Below, piece by piece: positions 1 through 12,830 of a DNA stretch of 64,000 nt. This DNA comes from Phorcus lineatus (taxonomy: Eukaryota > Mollusca > Gastropoda > Trochida > Trochidae): contig OV121085.1 in assembly GCA_921293015.1 (NCBI GenBank), positions 12,859,731-12,923,730 on the forward strand, given 5' to 3'. A program made the translations under genes and the position numbers. Position 1 is the first letter of the stretch; each line of letters starts with the position of its first letter. The notes below the pieces were generated by a model. The model was not told the origin of the DNA and did not search any database. It saw only the letters and a program-made list of their open reading frames with translations.

Positions 1-379
1 GTCGTATAGGACCTTCAAAATGATGTAGAAAATATTCACACCTGCAGAAGACCTTAAGAACTCATCCAAACTTTAGTCAATATGATCTGTCAACAAAATA
101 TTTATTGTCCCATCAGTAACAGTTCCCTAACATGCCTGCCACAAGATAACCCACCACAAAACACGACCAACATGACACTTACCTTAAAACATGATCAACT
201 CTGAGGCAGGCTTCTAAAGTACATCCAAGTTTAAAAACCAACTTAAACAAGTTTCACACACAACACAACTCTAATCCCGAGTATCGTGAGCCTGTTCGAA
301 GCGTCGTGATCATTCACGAAGCTGCTACCACACTGAATCTGCAGGGCCCGTCGTATCCACAAAATCCATTTCTCCTCGG
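1..379. other. AT-rich DNA, nothing recognised
   Basis: No convincing exon, repeat or RNA gene was seen on either strand. Confidence 0.4.
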
Positions 380-1860
380 GTGAACAATAACTGAGTCTGT
401 TACTCTATAGGCTTGGTCTCAATCAATAGATTCGCTCGGCCATTCTCGCTAGCTAGCCTCTGTTGTAGGGTCCTCGACTAATCCATACCCTTACTCTTCT
501 CTGTGCCCCTAGTAGGGTTCACTCCAACCTTTGAGCTCCTTAGGGAGGTGGGGATGTTGACCCTTTTTTACTAATAGGTCCTTACTCCTCAGAGCCATCT
601 GGGGAACTGATACGCAGACAGACTCTTCGTACTAGTCCTGCTCTTAGACTATGAAATAGGAGCATTTATTAAAGTCTAGGTCCTTAATCAGTAAGTCTAG
701 ATTTTACATATACAATATATGAAATAACATGACAAAGAAATAAACATTAAGAAAATATTTGCAAGAGAATTAATCCATAGATTAAAGTTTAGTCTACTTT
801 CTTGCTTAACCCTCTGGCAAGGTTTCAAAGTTTATTTCAGCTGTCAACAAGCCCATAGATTGGATATCTAGAATCCGTCTGCTCCTTTATAGAGGCTCCT
901 TAGAGACTTGGGAATGCTAATCCTCACCACATCCCTGACCCTTTTGTCTCATACCCCCCACACTTATCTGACCCCAAGAGGGATCTCCACATTCTGTGAG
1001 CTTTGTATGTTCTCCTTAGGAACTTGGGAATGTTGACTCCAACCACACCTGAACCTTACAGCTTTTTAGAAAGGTAAGTGAACTCAGGAAATTTGTAAAC
1101 CTGTTCTTTGTACTCCAGTTCTTGATAAATCTATAACTTACTTTCTCAAATAGCCCTTGAAGGGATCTCTCAAGTCTGCAAGGTCCTTAAGGATATCTGA
1201 AATCTGTCTGCTCCATCATAGAGACTCTTCATAGGGACTTGGTAATGCTGACACTCACCTCCTGATCTCCTCTACCCTCAACACTTATCTTGCCATAACA
1301 GGGATCTCTCAAATCTGTGAGCTCTTTAGGTTCTGGTTTAGGGTTTAGGGACCTGGGAATGGTGACCTTGACCTTACTGTTCTGATGATATAGGTAGGTG
1401 CACTCAGATCATTGAGTCTATTTTTCGTGATTGAGTCCTTGAAAAATCTTACTTCTCATCTATCCTTGAAGGATCCACTCTTAAATCTGTGAGATCCTTA
1501 GGCAAGATTATAGTGTTGACCCATACTACAATTCAACCGTACCATTCTTCAAGCATAGGTAGGTGAACTGAGTAAAACTTTGCTTCTGTTCTCAGCGACC
1601 GGTCCTGAATCTATTTCCTACTTTTTTGTCTACCCATTAGGTGATAAATCTCCCAAATCTGAGAGACTTGGAAATGGTGACCCTCACTAAAACTCAACCT
1701 TACTGTTTCTATATAGTATTCATAGGTAAACTCAGTAAATCTTTGTATATATTCTCTGTGATCAGGTCCTTGATAAATCTCTAATTTACTTTCTCATCTA
1801 GCCCTTGACATGATCTATCAAATGTGTAGACTCCATACAGACAACTTTTGGAGGTGAGAG
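380..1860. repeat. Degenerate tandem repeat, roughly 140-180 bp units
   Basis: Phrases such as GGGATCTCTCAAATCTGTGA, CTTAGGAACTTGGGAATG and GGTCCTTGATAAATCTCTAA recur with changes near 980, 1163, 1301, 1470, 1635 and 1810, with weaker versions back to about 530. Units differ by many substitutions and indels, so this is an old array. Frames through it are broken and no coding potential is seen. Confidence 0.6.
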
Positions 1861-3310
1861 AAAGTTTACCCTCTTTCACCATTAACAACCAACCGGAGGA
1901 TAAAACAAAACAAAAGGAACCCTATCAAAATAGTTCTAGTAGCTGTACTGCATGTTTAAAGTTTGCATATTGTTAAAAGTATTTTTTCATAATATTGATA
2001 GAAATAACTCACTTAGAGCCATAGATTAATGAAAGTTTTCCCTAAGAGCCATTACTTATTACTTTTCAAGCAGGCTCTAGCTACCTCATCATTTGTGTGA
2101 AAGACAGTGGGGCTGCACTGCCAGAGATAGGCTGGTCTTTGCCTTAAGAGTGACTGGTTTTGTCCCTGGTGCAGAACTCATCAGACTGGGATAAACCTGT
2201 TGCCATGCATTTTAATTCAGATGACCATGGCAAAAGTCACCTGAAATTCAAGATCATAGCACAACTCCAGGAAAATCCGTACCTAACTGCTACAAGCGTC
2301 AAGAGAAGGTCTCTTGAACTCAGGTGGATTTTCAAGCTACATTATTTCCACTGCAAGGAATCAATGATAAGATTGTAGGTTGAAGTATCCAATCCGGTCT
2401 TTTCTACCTCATCTTATGTGTACCAAATAGGCCTTTTTCACAGCACCATAATAGGCTCTTCCAAACTGCTTTGTATGTTCACAACAAAGCATAATCCTTT
2501 TTTCTTTGTTTGTTTACAAAAGCAGTTTAAAAGTTTAGCCAGCACTGTTTAAAAGTTTACCCAATGGCATATTAGTTCACAAAATGGTCCCTTGTATATT
2601 TCTTTGTATATCAAGTGTATGAACCCTAACATACTGGTATGGTCATCTGGTGTCACTTCAACTCATTCTTTTGAACCTTTCAAGTTCTTGTCATGTTATG
2701 GAACCTTTAATCATTTTAATGTTCAATCAATAGATATTTCAGAAATCCATCAAATATCAATAGAAGAATTAACTGAAATTTGTATGAGTTAAAATGGAAA
2801 TGCTCTTGCAGACTATGTACAAACACTGAAGGTAGACAAGCTTACTCAACCAAGATTTTGCTAAGAAGACAAATAAGCTCTTCAAGATTTCTGACAGACA
2901 CATCTGCCGCAAGTTACGAAATTGCCAAATAATGATTAAATACCACAGGGAGAGGTGCATTCAAATGACAAGTCATCAAAGAAAATTCCAATGTTTTTTC
3001 TTTTCTCCAGACAATATGATGAGCCCATGCTCTATAGCTAAAGATACGAGCGTTCTCATTGGACAAAATACAAAAGTCTGTTTTTCTATTGGTATGGAAG
3101 TTTTTTATTCAATCCGGAGGTCTTATACTTATCTGAATATTTGGTTTTACTTTGAAAATGCAAAATCAGCTCTGGGAAAGATTTCCAACTTTTTGATAAG
3201 AAATTTATTTCCATCATCTTCAAAAGGAAATATAGGGGTATTTATTGGATAAGATAGTTCAGACTTGTATACTTATAAGTTGTATCTAATGTTATGCAAA
3301 TATGGGAAAA
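1861..3310. other. Non-coding DNA with only short chance frames
   Basis: Open frames of 63-106 codons occur here (for example 2932-3252 on the plus strand), but they have no domain, no splice-site framing and an AT-driven composition. I see no gene or mobile element. Confidence 0.4.
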
Positions 3311-3314
3311 CAAT

Positions 3315-3435
3315 TGGAATGCATGTGTGATGTCAGGGTTCGATCTCCGGTCCCGTCTACCAAAAGACAGAGATGTTGCTTCCTTGTTTGGCGCTCAGCT
3401 GGCCAGCAATGTTGCTGCTGTCGCCGAGAGGACAA
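3315..3435 (+). mobile_element. tRNA-derived SINE fragment
   Basis: A polymerase III B-box-like stretch (GGGTTCGATCTCCGG) is followed by GTTGCTTCCTTGTTTGGCGC, which I recall as typical of a SINE family common in bivalve and other mollusc genomes. The A-box half is not clear, so this looks 5' truncated or diverged. The family assignment is from memory of similar sequence, not from a search. Confidence 0.55.
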
Positions 3436-4066
3436 ATCAAATATCCAAATTCCAATTTAATTAGGACAATGAAGAGTTATTATTGCTGTGATTATTATTT
3501 CATGCACTAATCACATTTCTTGTAAATCACATATCAGAGATCTTTGCTTAAAAACCAATCAAAATGAAACAGTTTGATTTTGATTTCTTTTAGTAATAGA
3601 GAAAAGTTTGTCTTTTTGATAAATTACTATTTTCACTATGATCAGTCATGACTGTTAAGAGTCAAAATCCAGACAGTTAAGACTTGTGTCTTGACATGTC
3701 TTCATGGAAGTGTAAGAAGGTGTTCTTGGTTTGATAATGGAGACATATCTTGCTGGTCAAGAGACATATAAATAATCACAAAGATTCTAAATGAACGGAG
3801 AGAAGGACGGAAGGATGTATACCGGTGGTATAAGAATTATATTTCTACTGTAATAAGTGATTAATTTAGAAAGTCAAACATGATACGATAGTAACGAATG
3901 ATGTCCTGACAACTTGTTATTCATGGAAGTGCAAGAAGAGGAACAAAGCAAAATAATGGTCTTCTGGGTTCATTTCTTGCAAGTGAGGATTATATTAATA
4001 TTAGAAGAGACCACAAACCTGGTATGATGACAGACACATCCAGTAGGGCATCCATGATCCTTGAAA
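3436..4066. other. Non-coding, nothing recognised
   Basis: AT-rich sequence between a SINE fragment and a 74-bp array. No supported feature. Confidence 0.35.
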
Positions 4067-4500
4067 AGTTGGCCCAGAATTGAAGAATATGAACTTGTGT
4101 ATCCACAGCATAGATGTAGCACAGTACAATATTTCGGTTAAGTTGGCCCAGAATCTAAGAATATGAACTTGTGTATCCACAGCATAGATGTAGCACAGTA
4201 CAATATTTCAGTTAAGTTGGCAAAGAATCTAAGAATATGAACTTGTGTATCCACAGCATAGATGTAGCACAGTACAATATTTCGGTTAAGTTGGCAAAGA
4301 ATTGAAGAATATGAACTTGTGTATCCACAGCATAGATGTAGCACAGTACAATATTTCGGTTAAGTTGGCAAAGAATCTAAGAATATGAACTTGTGTATCC
4401 ACAGCATAGATGTAGCACAGTACAATATTTCGGTTAAGCTGGCAAAGAATTGAAGAATATGAACTTGTGTATCCACAGCGTAGATGTAGCACAGTACAAT
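4067..4500. repeat. 74-bp tandem repeat, about six copies
   Basis: Units start with AGTTGG at 4067, 4141, 4215, 4289, 4363 and 4437, an exact 74-bp period. Each contains GAACTTGTGTATCCACAGCA. Units differ at a few positions (GCCCA/GCAAA, CTAAG/TGAAG), so they are young. Since 74 is not a multiple of three, the array reads open in shifted minus-strand frames, which gives three spurious repetitive open frames. A partial TATCCACAGCATAGAAG motif continues near 4530. Confidence 0.9.
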
Positions 4501-5404
4501 GAATGGGTTACTCAGACTATAATAGTATCCACAGCATAGAAGTATCCTAAGGTGTTCATGTGGATACAATAAAACTCAGGAGTTATCTGGTTCTTCAAAG
4601 GAAAACAAAGTATCCTTGTGAATTATCTATGAAGTTCTCTTTTTCAATGAAAAGTCCTTCAGCATGGTATCAAAATGATTCTCGATCCTTTGATTACAAG
4701 ATGTATGAATTAATTCTGTAATATATTAGTGTATGTCTACTTATTATTGCGGTTACATCTCCTCTTGATGGAGTTAACTCTTTTTTTAAGTAAGGTGAGA
4801 TGTCGGATTAAAAGATAAAAATAAAATATTTTTGGTGGTTTGTATGTTTGTACTTCATTCGCGAGTTACCTCCCCTTAAATTCAAATGGAATGATTCACA
4901 GAGATCATCCCTGGACATCTGTCTGTTTCATTTATCAAAGAGTATCAGGAACTGTATCCAAATGGCAAAGATGTATTAGATGTTGAAACTTTGTATATCA
5001 GTCACATGTTTGGATGACATATGATCCCTAAACTTTATCCAATTACAAATTGATAATCATAACCACAAATGCAAGAGATGATCGAGAGCATATATCATCC
5101 ATGACCTAATCATAACTACTTTAACAAAGTATTTGAAGAAATGACACATTCACAAGTCCTTGCTGGAATCACTATTGTAGATCCATTAGTAACATGTTCA
5201 TGCACTTTATCAAGTTACTCGGTAACTTAAACAAGTATCCTTGCCTTTAGATCCATTAGTACAGTATCTCAGGTTCTGAGATGCAGAAACAGTCTCAGCA
5301 TAACAACTTACTTGATCTGAGTTAGAAATACTTGCCATTTAGATTGTGAGCAAATGTAATATCGTTACATCGGGGATCACAATGTTTACAACAGTACAAA
5401 AGCT
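4501..5404. other. Non-coding, nothing recognised
   Basis: No exon-like or element-like structure seen. Confidence 0.35.
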
Positions 5405-5515
5405 TGTAATTTTTAAGGACGAGACCCTTGCAGGATTTGAACCCACACTTTCAGAGTCGGACAACATCGGCAGCATGACCGTACCATCAGCTATTATGCT
5501 GATATGAGTTCACAA
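5405..5515 (-). mobile_element. tRNA-like SINE fragment
   Basis: On the minus strand AGCTGATGGTACGGTCATGC is followed by a B-box-like GTGGGTTCAAATCCTGC. The same arrangement (GCTGATGGTACAGTCA then a GGGCTTGAGCCC box) occurs at about 13437 on the plus strand. The two are therefore diverged members of one tRNA-derived family rather than functional tRNA genes. Confidence 0.5.
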
Positions 5516-5729
5516 GATAACATCCAGAGATACTTCATTAGTTATTGGTCTGTTGGTATGGTTTCTAACTGACTCCATACAAGTTCAAAGTAATCACAAT
5601 ATTTCATCTTTTAGAAGTTAGAAGCAACAACATATCAGAGCTTGAGGAAGGTTTCAATTTTTAGCAAACCTTTCAGAAGTAGAGAAACAACAACTTAACA
5701 TTTTCAGGCCTTGAGAGAGGTTACAGCAT

Positions 5730-5945
5730 GACCAATACATGACCTGCTAGACTGAGTACCCAGGAATACTTGATCCACCGACTTGCGCTGAATCAGGATA
5801 ATTCAAAATCTAAAGAATACTTTTTGAACAACATGAACAACAGATGACCTACTAGACTGAGTATCCAAGAATACTTATTCAGTGACTTGCGCTGAATCAG
5901 GATAATTCAAGATTCAGAAATTTTCAAGTACATCATCCAGTGACT
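5730..5945. repeat. Tandem duplication of about 105 bp
   Basis: The phrases TGACCTGCTAGACTGAGTA and CTTGCGCTGAATCAGGATAA each occur twice, with moderate divergence between the two copies. Confidence 0.7.
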
Positions 5946-7198
5946 GTGTATCTCTGTATCACAGAGAGCTTATCACCTCATCAATGAATCTACTTTGTTC
6001 AAAATCCTGTTGTTATTGGTTAAAAAAACTACTTGACCACCGAGGATATCTCCTCCGTATGAATATAGACCAGATACAAGTCCTAATGAATAAACACAGT
6101 TGAAGGTTCAGTTGTGATGCATCCAAAAGTACTTTTCTTACCACCTCTGTGTTCATTAAGTATCAATACAAAACTGATACCAAACCAAATATCCATCCAT
6201 GAATAACTATTTTCCAAGAGATTCAGTCCTTGTATCAAAATGAAACGCTTTCCATATTCTTTGAATGACCACAGTCCTAGTCCAAGTGAATACATCCAAG
6301 GAATAATTTCTCTAGTCAATGCCATATGCTTTCAGATTCAGTATTCCCTTCATATATATGTCCCGCTGAATAAGATCCATTCATAAACTATCAAGAAATA
6401 ATTTGTCCAGTTACTCGTCCACAAGTTCAAAAGTCATGCAATCGCTATCACCAAATGATAATTAACATGAAGATGCCATATGATAATCTACACTGTATCC
6501 ACCTATGTGCTTTGTCTCAGTATCAATACGACTTTCGAGGGACTTTTTAAAGTGAATAATCTCACACATTGAGCATATCCTCTCACTCGGATTAAATTTA
6601 CTTGATAACGTCAACAATCTTGAATTGAGTCCTTCATACACGCGACCAGCATCAACACATGATAACATTGTCGAAGTGACGACATGAAGATATATGGGCC
6701 ATGATAACTGATGATATTTATTTAGACTGGCCGGCCTAATAAATCTATATTCAGAATGTTCTGGTTTGTACACTATAATATTTCTATAACTGACATGAAA
6801 TTCAAATAAGGCTCATGCTAAATTGATAACATGAATTTTAAAAGAGATGCTTGAAAATTGTGAATATTGCAGAAAAGGCACATCTATAAGGACACAAATG
6901 CAATAAGTATACAAAACTTAAAAAATTAGATAGTGCAACCTGCTGTCATGATGCTTGGTAATTAAATTGATTCTGTATTCAAAATGTTCATTAAGTATAA
7001 TAATTGTAAAGAATTCACCATATGAATCACTATATTTCATAAGAACAATTCATAAATTCATTCAACATTATGGTGCAAACGATTTGGTCAAATATTGACA
7101 TCATAAGGTCAATTAAATGGACATAACTTGATGGTGTCTGACCAAAGATCAAAGTTCACATCAGAAACATCTCCATTTTTTTAAAACATCAATCCTCT
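5946..7198. other. Non-coding, nothing recognised
   Basis: Two minus-strand open frames (6083-6325 and 6462-6773) have no recognisable domain or exon framing and are treated as chance. Confidence 0.35.
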
Positions 7199-7199
7199 C

Positions 7200-7440
7200 T
7201 ACCTTGAGGAAGACATTTTTCAGATAATTTACGGTACTAAGAATCAAATGGTCAAACATTTAGGACTCTAAGTTGGTCAAGTACATTCCCAAACTTCATC
7301 CCCATCTGAGGACTCGATCTGTACCTTGAGAAATATATTTTTCAGATCATTTACAGTACTCGGAATCAAATGGTCAAACATTTAGGACTCTCATTAGGTC
7401 AAGTACATTCACAAACTTCATCACTGGCTAAGGATAAAGA
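7200..7440. repeat. Tandem duplication, 122-bp offset
   Basis: ACCTTGAG at 7201 and 7323 begins two similar copies containing ATCAAATGGTCAAACATTTA and GTCAAGTACATTC. The repeat is short and modestly diverged. Confidence 0.75.
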
Positions 7441-7811
7441 TAACAGGGGATCACAGCATGCAAAACAAGACAAGAGTAGACGTATCTTGCATATTTACTT
7501 TATCGCTGTTGATCGCCTGCTCCATTGCTTTGTCTACAGCCTGTCTGGCCTTACATTTAGAGTGTTTTATTATCTACTGAGACTATTACCATAAAAAACA
7601 CATTGTCTTGTAGGTCTCAACGATTGGGTTACTCTTACAGCATTGATTTTCAGGTCTTGGGACAAAACATGCAATTTCATTGCATTGTGATTGTATATCA
7701 TTTGATATGAACTATTTTGTGTTTATTTCCTCCGATTCAGGAAAATAGGACTCTTTGAAAGGCATTCAAGCATTCACCTTGTGTTTTTGGATTAATGTAC
7801 ACTTTGTAAAT

Positions 7812-7850
7812 ACCCATCATCATTATCATCATCATCATCATCATCATTAT
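7812..7850. repeat. (ATC)n microsatellite
   Basis: About twelve nearly perfect ATC/CAT triplets, interrupted by ATTATC. Confidence 0.9.
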
Positions 7851-9174
7851 TGGCAAAATAAATAGAAAAGATAAGATTGTTGTAAAGTTACGTCTTTTGG
7901 TAAAAACAAGTAAAAACTTGCTTGTTTTTAAGGTGCAAGATTTTCACTTCCTAATGTTATGAGTTTTTATCCAGAAATCTTACTTTTTTTTAGCAATATA
8001 AATCTCTCAAGATGTTTTTATCTTCAAAAAAGAAATTCCGTTTAAAGATACTTAAGGGGTGATTTATCAGATTTTGATTGAGATAAACCTTCAAGTGGAG
8101 AATTCACAATGTTTTTGGTCTTCAGAGTTACAAAAATACTCTTCGAGGTTAAACCACCAATCTTCCGGATTGTGTTTTCAAACCAATAAATTAGATTTCT
8201 GAAACATTTTTTCTATTTTCGAATTACGGCAAATAGAATTTTAAGTTTTTTGGTTCCTGAATCAGAAGAAAATACAGTTTTTCATCTTTTGAAAATAAAC
8301 ATCGAGTAAGAGATGAAATTTTTAGAGGCCTTGAATTTCATAGATATTCAAGGGAATCTGGAAGTGAACATAGAATTTAAAAGAATAAACCATAGAATAA
8401 ATATAGTAGCGTATGCAATAAGCCTAAATGCTACCAGCCCAAACGTATCTTTTTGTCAATTATGGGGCCAAATTTAAGAAAAAGCCTCAAATGTTACTAT
8501 CCCAGCCTAAACGTTACCAGGCTGAAGCTGCCTTAATTTATACACAGAATATAGAATCCAAATTATAATTTTTCCAAATAGTGTATACATTGTTCGGGGC
8601 ATGATGTGTACTATAAAGATAACCTCAAAATAAGGTTATTTTGAAATGAAATAGATAAGTGTATTATTGATTTATTCATAAAGCATATTAACAGAAATTA
8701 AGGAAGTTAACATCTTTTGTTGTATCTATAAAATCTCCAATTAATTACAGATTTTAATGAATAGATCAACTTTAGAACTTTTAATGAAAAATCAATAAAA
8801 TGATATGTCAATTGAAAAAACAACCATTATGAAATTCTTAAATTAGACAAAAACCACAGCTGTTAAACTCATTTTCTTTGAACAAATTTGGCAGACGAAA
8901 AAATTACTTGATCTTATTTACGAGAATCACAGCTGGGAGAGAAATTATTGTTTTAATCTTAGAACTGAATTATCAGAGGTAAGTCAAGGAACCTAAATAA
9001 AGGGATAATTCATTCCAGAGATGATATTAACAGGTTATAAATAAATCACAGATGCAATTAGTATTGATCAACTTTGTGAAAAAACAGTTAAATACACAAT
9101 AAGAGTTGGTTCTAGTATTGAGTGTCTTCTTTCAAACTGTGAATCTATAAATGTTCGTCTCAAAATGGTTATGT
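7851..9174. other. Non-coding AT-rich DNA
   Basis: Nothing supported on either strand. Confidence 0.35.
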
Positions 9175-9604
9175 GTTTTAACTAAGGGTGTGCGGTATTA
9201 TCGGTTTAATTGGTATATTGCAATATGGGAAAAACACAATAAGTACTGGAACACTCTTCTTGAAATATCCAATACATCGCATGATATAAGATTAACAATT
9301 TCCTTTTAAAATTGCAGAATAATTAGCCAAAAAACGTGACTACTGAAAGTGAAAGTGTGAACTCTTAGAGAAAAAAACATACACATTTTAAAAGTCCAAA
9401 ACCAGTCACTGAATTATCTCTCTGTACAAAGCGAGCCAGTTGAGCACTGCTCACTGTTCTAACAATGTTATTTAGTCAAGAGAGCATGGGAAAATTAAAA
9501 TATGAAAAGTACCAATATATTGCAATACGTATTGCAATATGTATCATTAATTGCAATGTATTGTGATACAGAAATGAGTATTGATACCCATCCTTAGTTA
9601 AAAC
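9175..9604. mobile_element. Non-autonomous hAT-like MITE, copy 1
   Basis: The ends are inverted: GTTTTAACTAAGG at 9175-9187 and its exact complement at 9592-9604, followed inward by GGTGTGCGGTAT versus the complement of ATACCCATC. The interior repeats TATATTGCAATA-type motifs and has no coding capacity. A related copy lies at 39550-39970. The hAT-like label is inference from the GGTAT...ATACCCATCC ends; the outermost bases could partly be a palindromic flank. Confidence 0.6.
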
Positions 9605-9815
9605 CAAATGAGTAATTGGGTTTAACTTGCCCTAAAATATTTCAGATATTCAACACGAGATGAAGATTATCAAAGAGAGAGTGGACAGAAGCAGGAGAAG
9701 GGATTGAAAGGTTTAGAAAATGGACGAAAAGAAAGACAGTGATAGAACGAATAATCAATTAACACTCTGATGAGAGAGCATACACAAATGCTTGTGTGCA
9801 TACAAAATATGTATG

Positions 9816-10180
9816 CACATATTACCTTCTTTGACTCTTACAAAAACTAAATTCTTATATAAAGCATCTTTACAAAGCATATATTATTAAAATGAGATTT
9901 ACATGTATAGAAAACAAAGTTGTTACAAAAATGTTACCTAAATCAGTTTTTCACAAGAAAAAGTATTTTTCTCTGATAGGAATTTAAAATGTAAATGTAC
10001 ATATTATCATCTGTGACTCTGACAATAAATCTTATTTTCTCATTTACCATAACATCTACACAAATCATATATATTCAAAATTAGATTGTAATTGATTAAA
10101 AACAAAGTAAATCAATTTAAAATGAAGGAAAATGTTACCAAAATCAGTTCTTCACAATGAAGATGATTTCTTTAATTATT
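9816..10180. repeat. Diverged tandem duplication, 181-bp offset
   Basis: ACATATTACCTTCTTTGACTC near 9818 and its diverged counterpart near 9999 begin two alignable units, both ending in AAATCAGTT..TTCACAA. Confidence 0.65.
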
Positions 10181-10659
10181 GGCATTTTAAAAGCTGATGT
10201 TATAAAGAGTAACTAATTCTATGGACGTAAACAACCTCTTTGTCTCAGGCAACACTTCTACAAAGATGGTACATCATACGATACAACCCTCGATGGAACA
10301 TAAAACTTATAATATTTCAATAAAGAAGTTGACTATCCATAAAACTTCCTCTCCTTTATGATATCATCCAGAGCTCCTTTCTGACACAACTGGAGACGAT
10401 TTAAAGCCGTATATATCACTTCTCTAGACAAAGGAAACACTGAGTCAGTCTGGTACAATAACTTTATCATTGATCAACATGCTAGATTTATGTTTTATGT
10501 GACGAAACTCTCGCACTTCTACTTGACACTGCTTTATTGTTTTACACTCGGATACATCCTGAAGTCAAGTGGAATATTACGTATCTTATACCATGGAAAA
10601 TACATAAAACAACGCTGTTACAAATTGTTACATGGTTCATTCCAAAATGTTGTTAATGG

Positions 10660-10930
10660 TACTATCTATATTGAGTGTTCCAAAAAGTTGTTTTATTGAC
10701 ATTGTTTCAAAATGTTTTAAAAATGTTACTGTTTACAATGAGTGTTCCAAAATGTTGTAAATGTTACTATTTATAATGAGTGTTTCAAAAAGTTGTTTTA
10801 TTGACATTGTTTCAAAATGTTATAAATGTTACTATTTACATTGAGTGCTCCAAAATGTTGTAAATGTTACTATTTATATTGAGTGTTCCAAAATGTTGTA
10901 TTATTGACATAGATTGTTTCAAAATGTTGT
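10660..10930. repeat. Short tandem repeats (GTTCCAAAATGTTGTAAATG type)
   Basis: Repeated phrases TGAGTGTTCCAAAATGTTG and GTTACTATTTA, alternating with TTGTTTCAAAATGTT, occur five or six times with variable spacing. Confidence 0.75.
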
Positions 10931-11329
10931 TATATAAGAACATGAAGCATAAAAATCGGGAAAAAATCAGAATTTTTCTTTCTAATCAAAAATGTATATG
11001 TTTTCAAAATTATGTTATATGACGATTCATTATGTTGATAAAGACACGCTGCTATAGTCAAGTCTTTCAAACTAAACGATTCAAAATGCTTTGATAAGAT
11101 TAGAATTGAAACAAATAAAGAGAAAACCCAAAATGTAAAATTAATTGCTGTACATTGAATTGGGAAACCTTAAAATTATGTCTCTTAACTCATTTTTTCA
11201 TTAATAAACATAATGGTTAAACTGGAAAAAAAACAGAATTGTATACCAGATTCAAACATTAAGCAACTGGATATACTTCATATATATAAACTACCTGATG
11301 TCTGTCAAGGTTGAATGATGGTAAGGGGC

Positions 11330-11710
11330 ATATACTCTAAAAAGTAATTTGTTGATTTAACCCTATACTTTCAGGTCTTACAATATTATAGGATTTTTTT
11401 TTAAATCCAAAATAAAATTTCTCACCTTGCAAAAGATGAATTGTTTGACACTGATCAATACAGCAAAAAGTCCTGTTTATATGAATTATCTTAGGTTATT
11501 TGTAAAGTAATAATTCAGTCACAGGTATATACTTTCAAATCTTATATCACAAAATATTCATAAAAAATCGTAAAAAAAATTACCTTGTGAAGATGAAAGT
11601 TTGGTGTTGATCAATTCAGAATAAAGTCTTGATAATGTGAAATCACTTATGTGCAAGGTAAAAATTCCTTCACAGGTATATCAGAATATTTCAAAGCACA
11701 TAGCAGGCAA
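11330..11710. repeat. Diverged tandem repeat, about 160-180 bp units
   Basis: TACTTTCAGGTCTTA/TACTTTCAAATCTTA followed by CTCACCTTG/TTACCTTG and TGATCAATACAG/TGATCAATTCAG recur, with a third partial copy at the end (TTCACAGGTATATCA). Confidence 0.6.
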
Positions 11711-12494
11711 TGGTTGGATATTTATAGGATATACATGTCTCTATCATGAAATCTTAGAAGGAACACTGTAAAGTAAATGAAGCGGCAAGTTACGTTATTC
11801 ATAATGTGTGGTATCATAAAATCATTAACAAAGGTAATCTTACCTGTCTCCAATGTACAGGTATCTTGAGTTCAAACAAAGGTGTCCCATAGAGCCGTAG
11901 AACTAAACTTCAATGTGACAATAAATCAGGTAATAAAATAACGGTATGCATTTTTCTTACCTTGCTAATGGACAAGTATCCTAAGCTAAAACAAATGTAT
12001 ACATCACGGCCATAAATGTGTTAAATGTGCGGATATTATAAATATTTTGTACAAAGGGAATGGATTTTAAACCACAAGTAAAATTTATTATATTATCATA
12101 TTTTCAAGGGGGCTGTGTGCATGTATATCAAGATTTATACTTAAAGGTAAAAAAAAATTCAAGACAAAGAAATATCTTCATCAAAAGTACTCATTAAATC
12201 CTTAAGTTCAGAATACCTATTTGAAATAACCTTTCTTACAAGGTTTACCTCTTAAACATACTATCACTTAAAGATTCAATTTGTTCATTTGATTTGGTTT
12301 CAACTAAAAAGGAACTAACTCTACATTTTTGACAAAAGCAAATATATCCCAAAGTTTCTTCAAAATATTTGCCTTTTTTAAATTTTAGAAATAATTGGGG
12401 AGGGTTTCACTAAGTTGGATACCCATGCAATCCTTTCTTCATAATAAATTTGTTTAAATCAAAATCACTAGATTTAGATATCACACTTTGGTCT
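11711..12494. other. Non-coding, nothing recognised
   Basis: No supported feature on either strand. Confidence 0.3.
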
Positions 12495-12830
12495 CAGTAG
12501 GGGGCGGAATAGCGCAGTGGTTAGCGCGTTTGGCTTCGGATCTAGAGGTCTGTGCTTCGAATCCCGCCAGGGGCTCGGCAACATTGTCTGCAGTAGAGAA
12601 CTGTTCTACAGGCAGTCAGGTTTGGGCGCAATGCTACACTGAATTTCAGTGCAGTACCACCCACGATTTGCTAGTTCCAGCCGATGCTCGCAGGTTTCAC
12701 CGCAATGCATAGCCACAATGGTGTTGCAGGCTTTCTCCCTGCAATAGTACTAGCAGCCGCAATATAAGTGAAATACTCTTGAAAGCGGCGTTAACCCCAT
12801 ATCACCTCACCTCACCTCACCTTGGTTTCA
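12495..12830 (+). mobile_element. tRNA-Arg-like SINE, near full length
   Basis: The head begins GGGGGCGGAATAGCGCAGTGG with an A box (TAGCGCAGTGGTTAGCGCG). An anticodon-loop-like CTTCGGA (TCG, Arg type) and a B box (TGCTTCGAATCCC) follow. The body ends in GAAAGCGGCGTTAACCCC and a (CTCAC)n tail at about 12807-12827. The tRNA folding is imperfect, so this is a retroposon rather than a tRNA gene. The plus-strand open frame through it (12488-12712) is incidental. Confidence 0.85.

Noticed and set aside
1330-1350. Telomere-like TTTAGGGTTTAGGG
   Set aside because: Only two units within a degenerate repeat; no array.
4138-4569. Three overlapping repetitive minus-strand frames with LCCGYTSSYSSILC-type repeats
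   Set aside because: Products of the 74-bp tandem repeat read in successive frames.
12495-12570. A tRNA-Arg(TCG) gene
   Set aside because: A and B boxes are present but the anticodon stem and acceptor pairing are poor, and a SINE body and tail follow.
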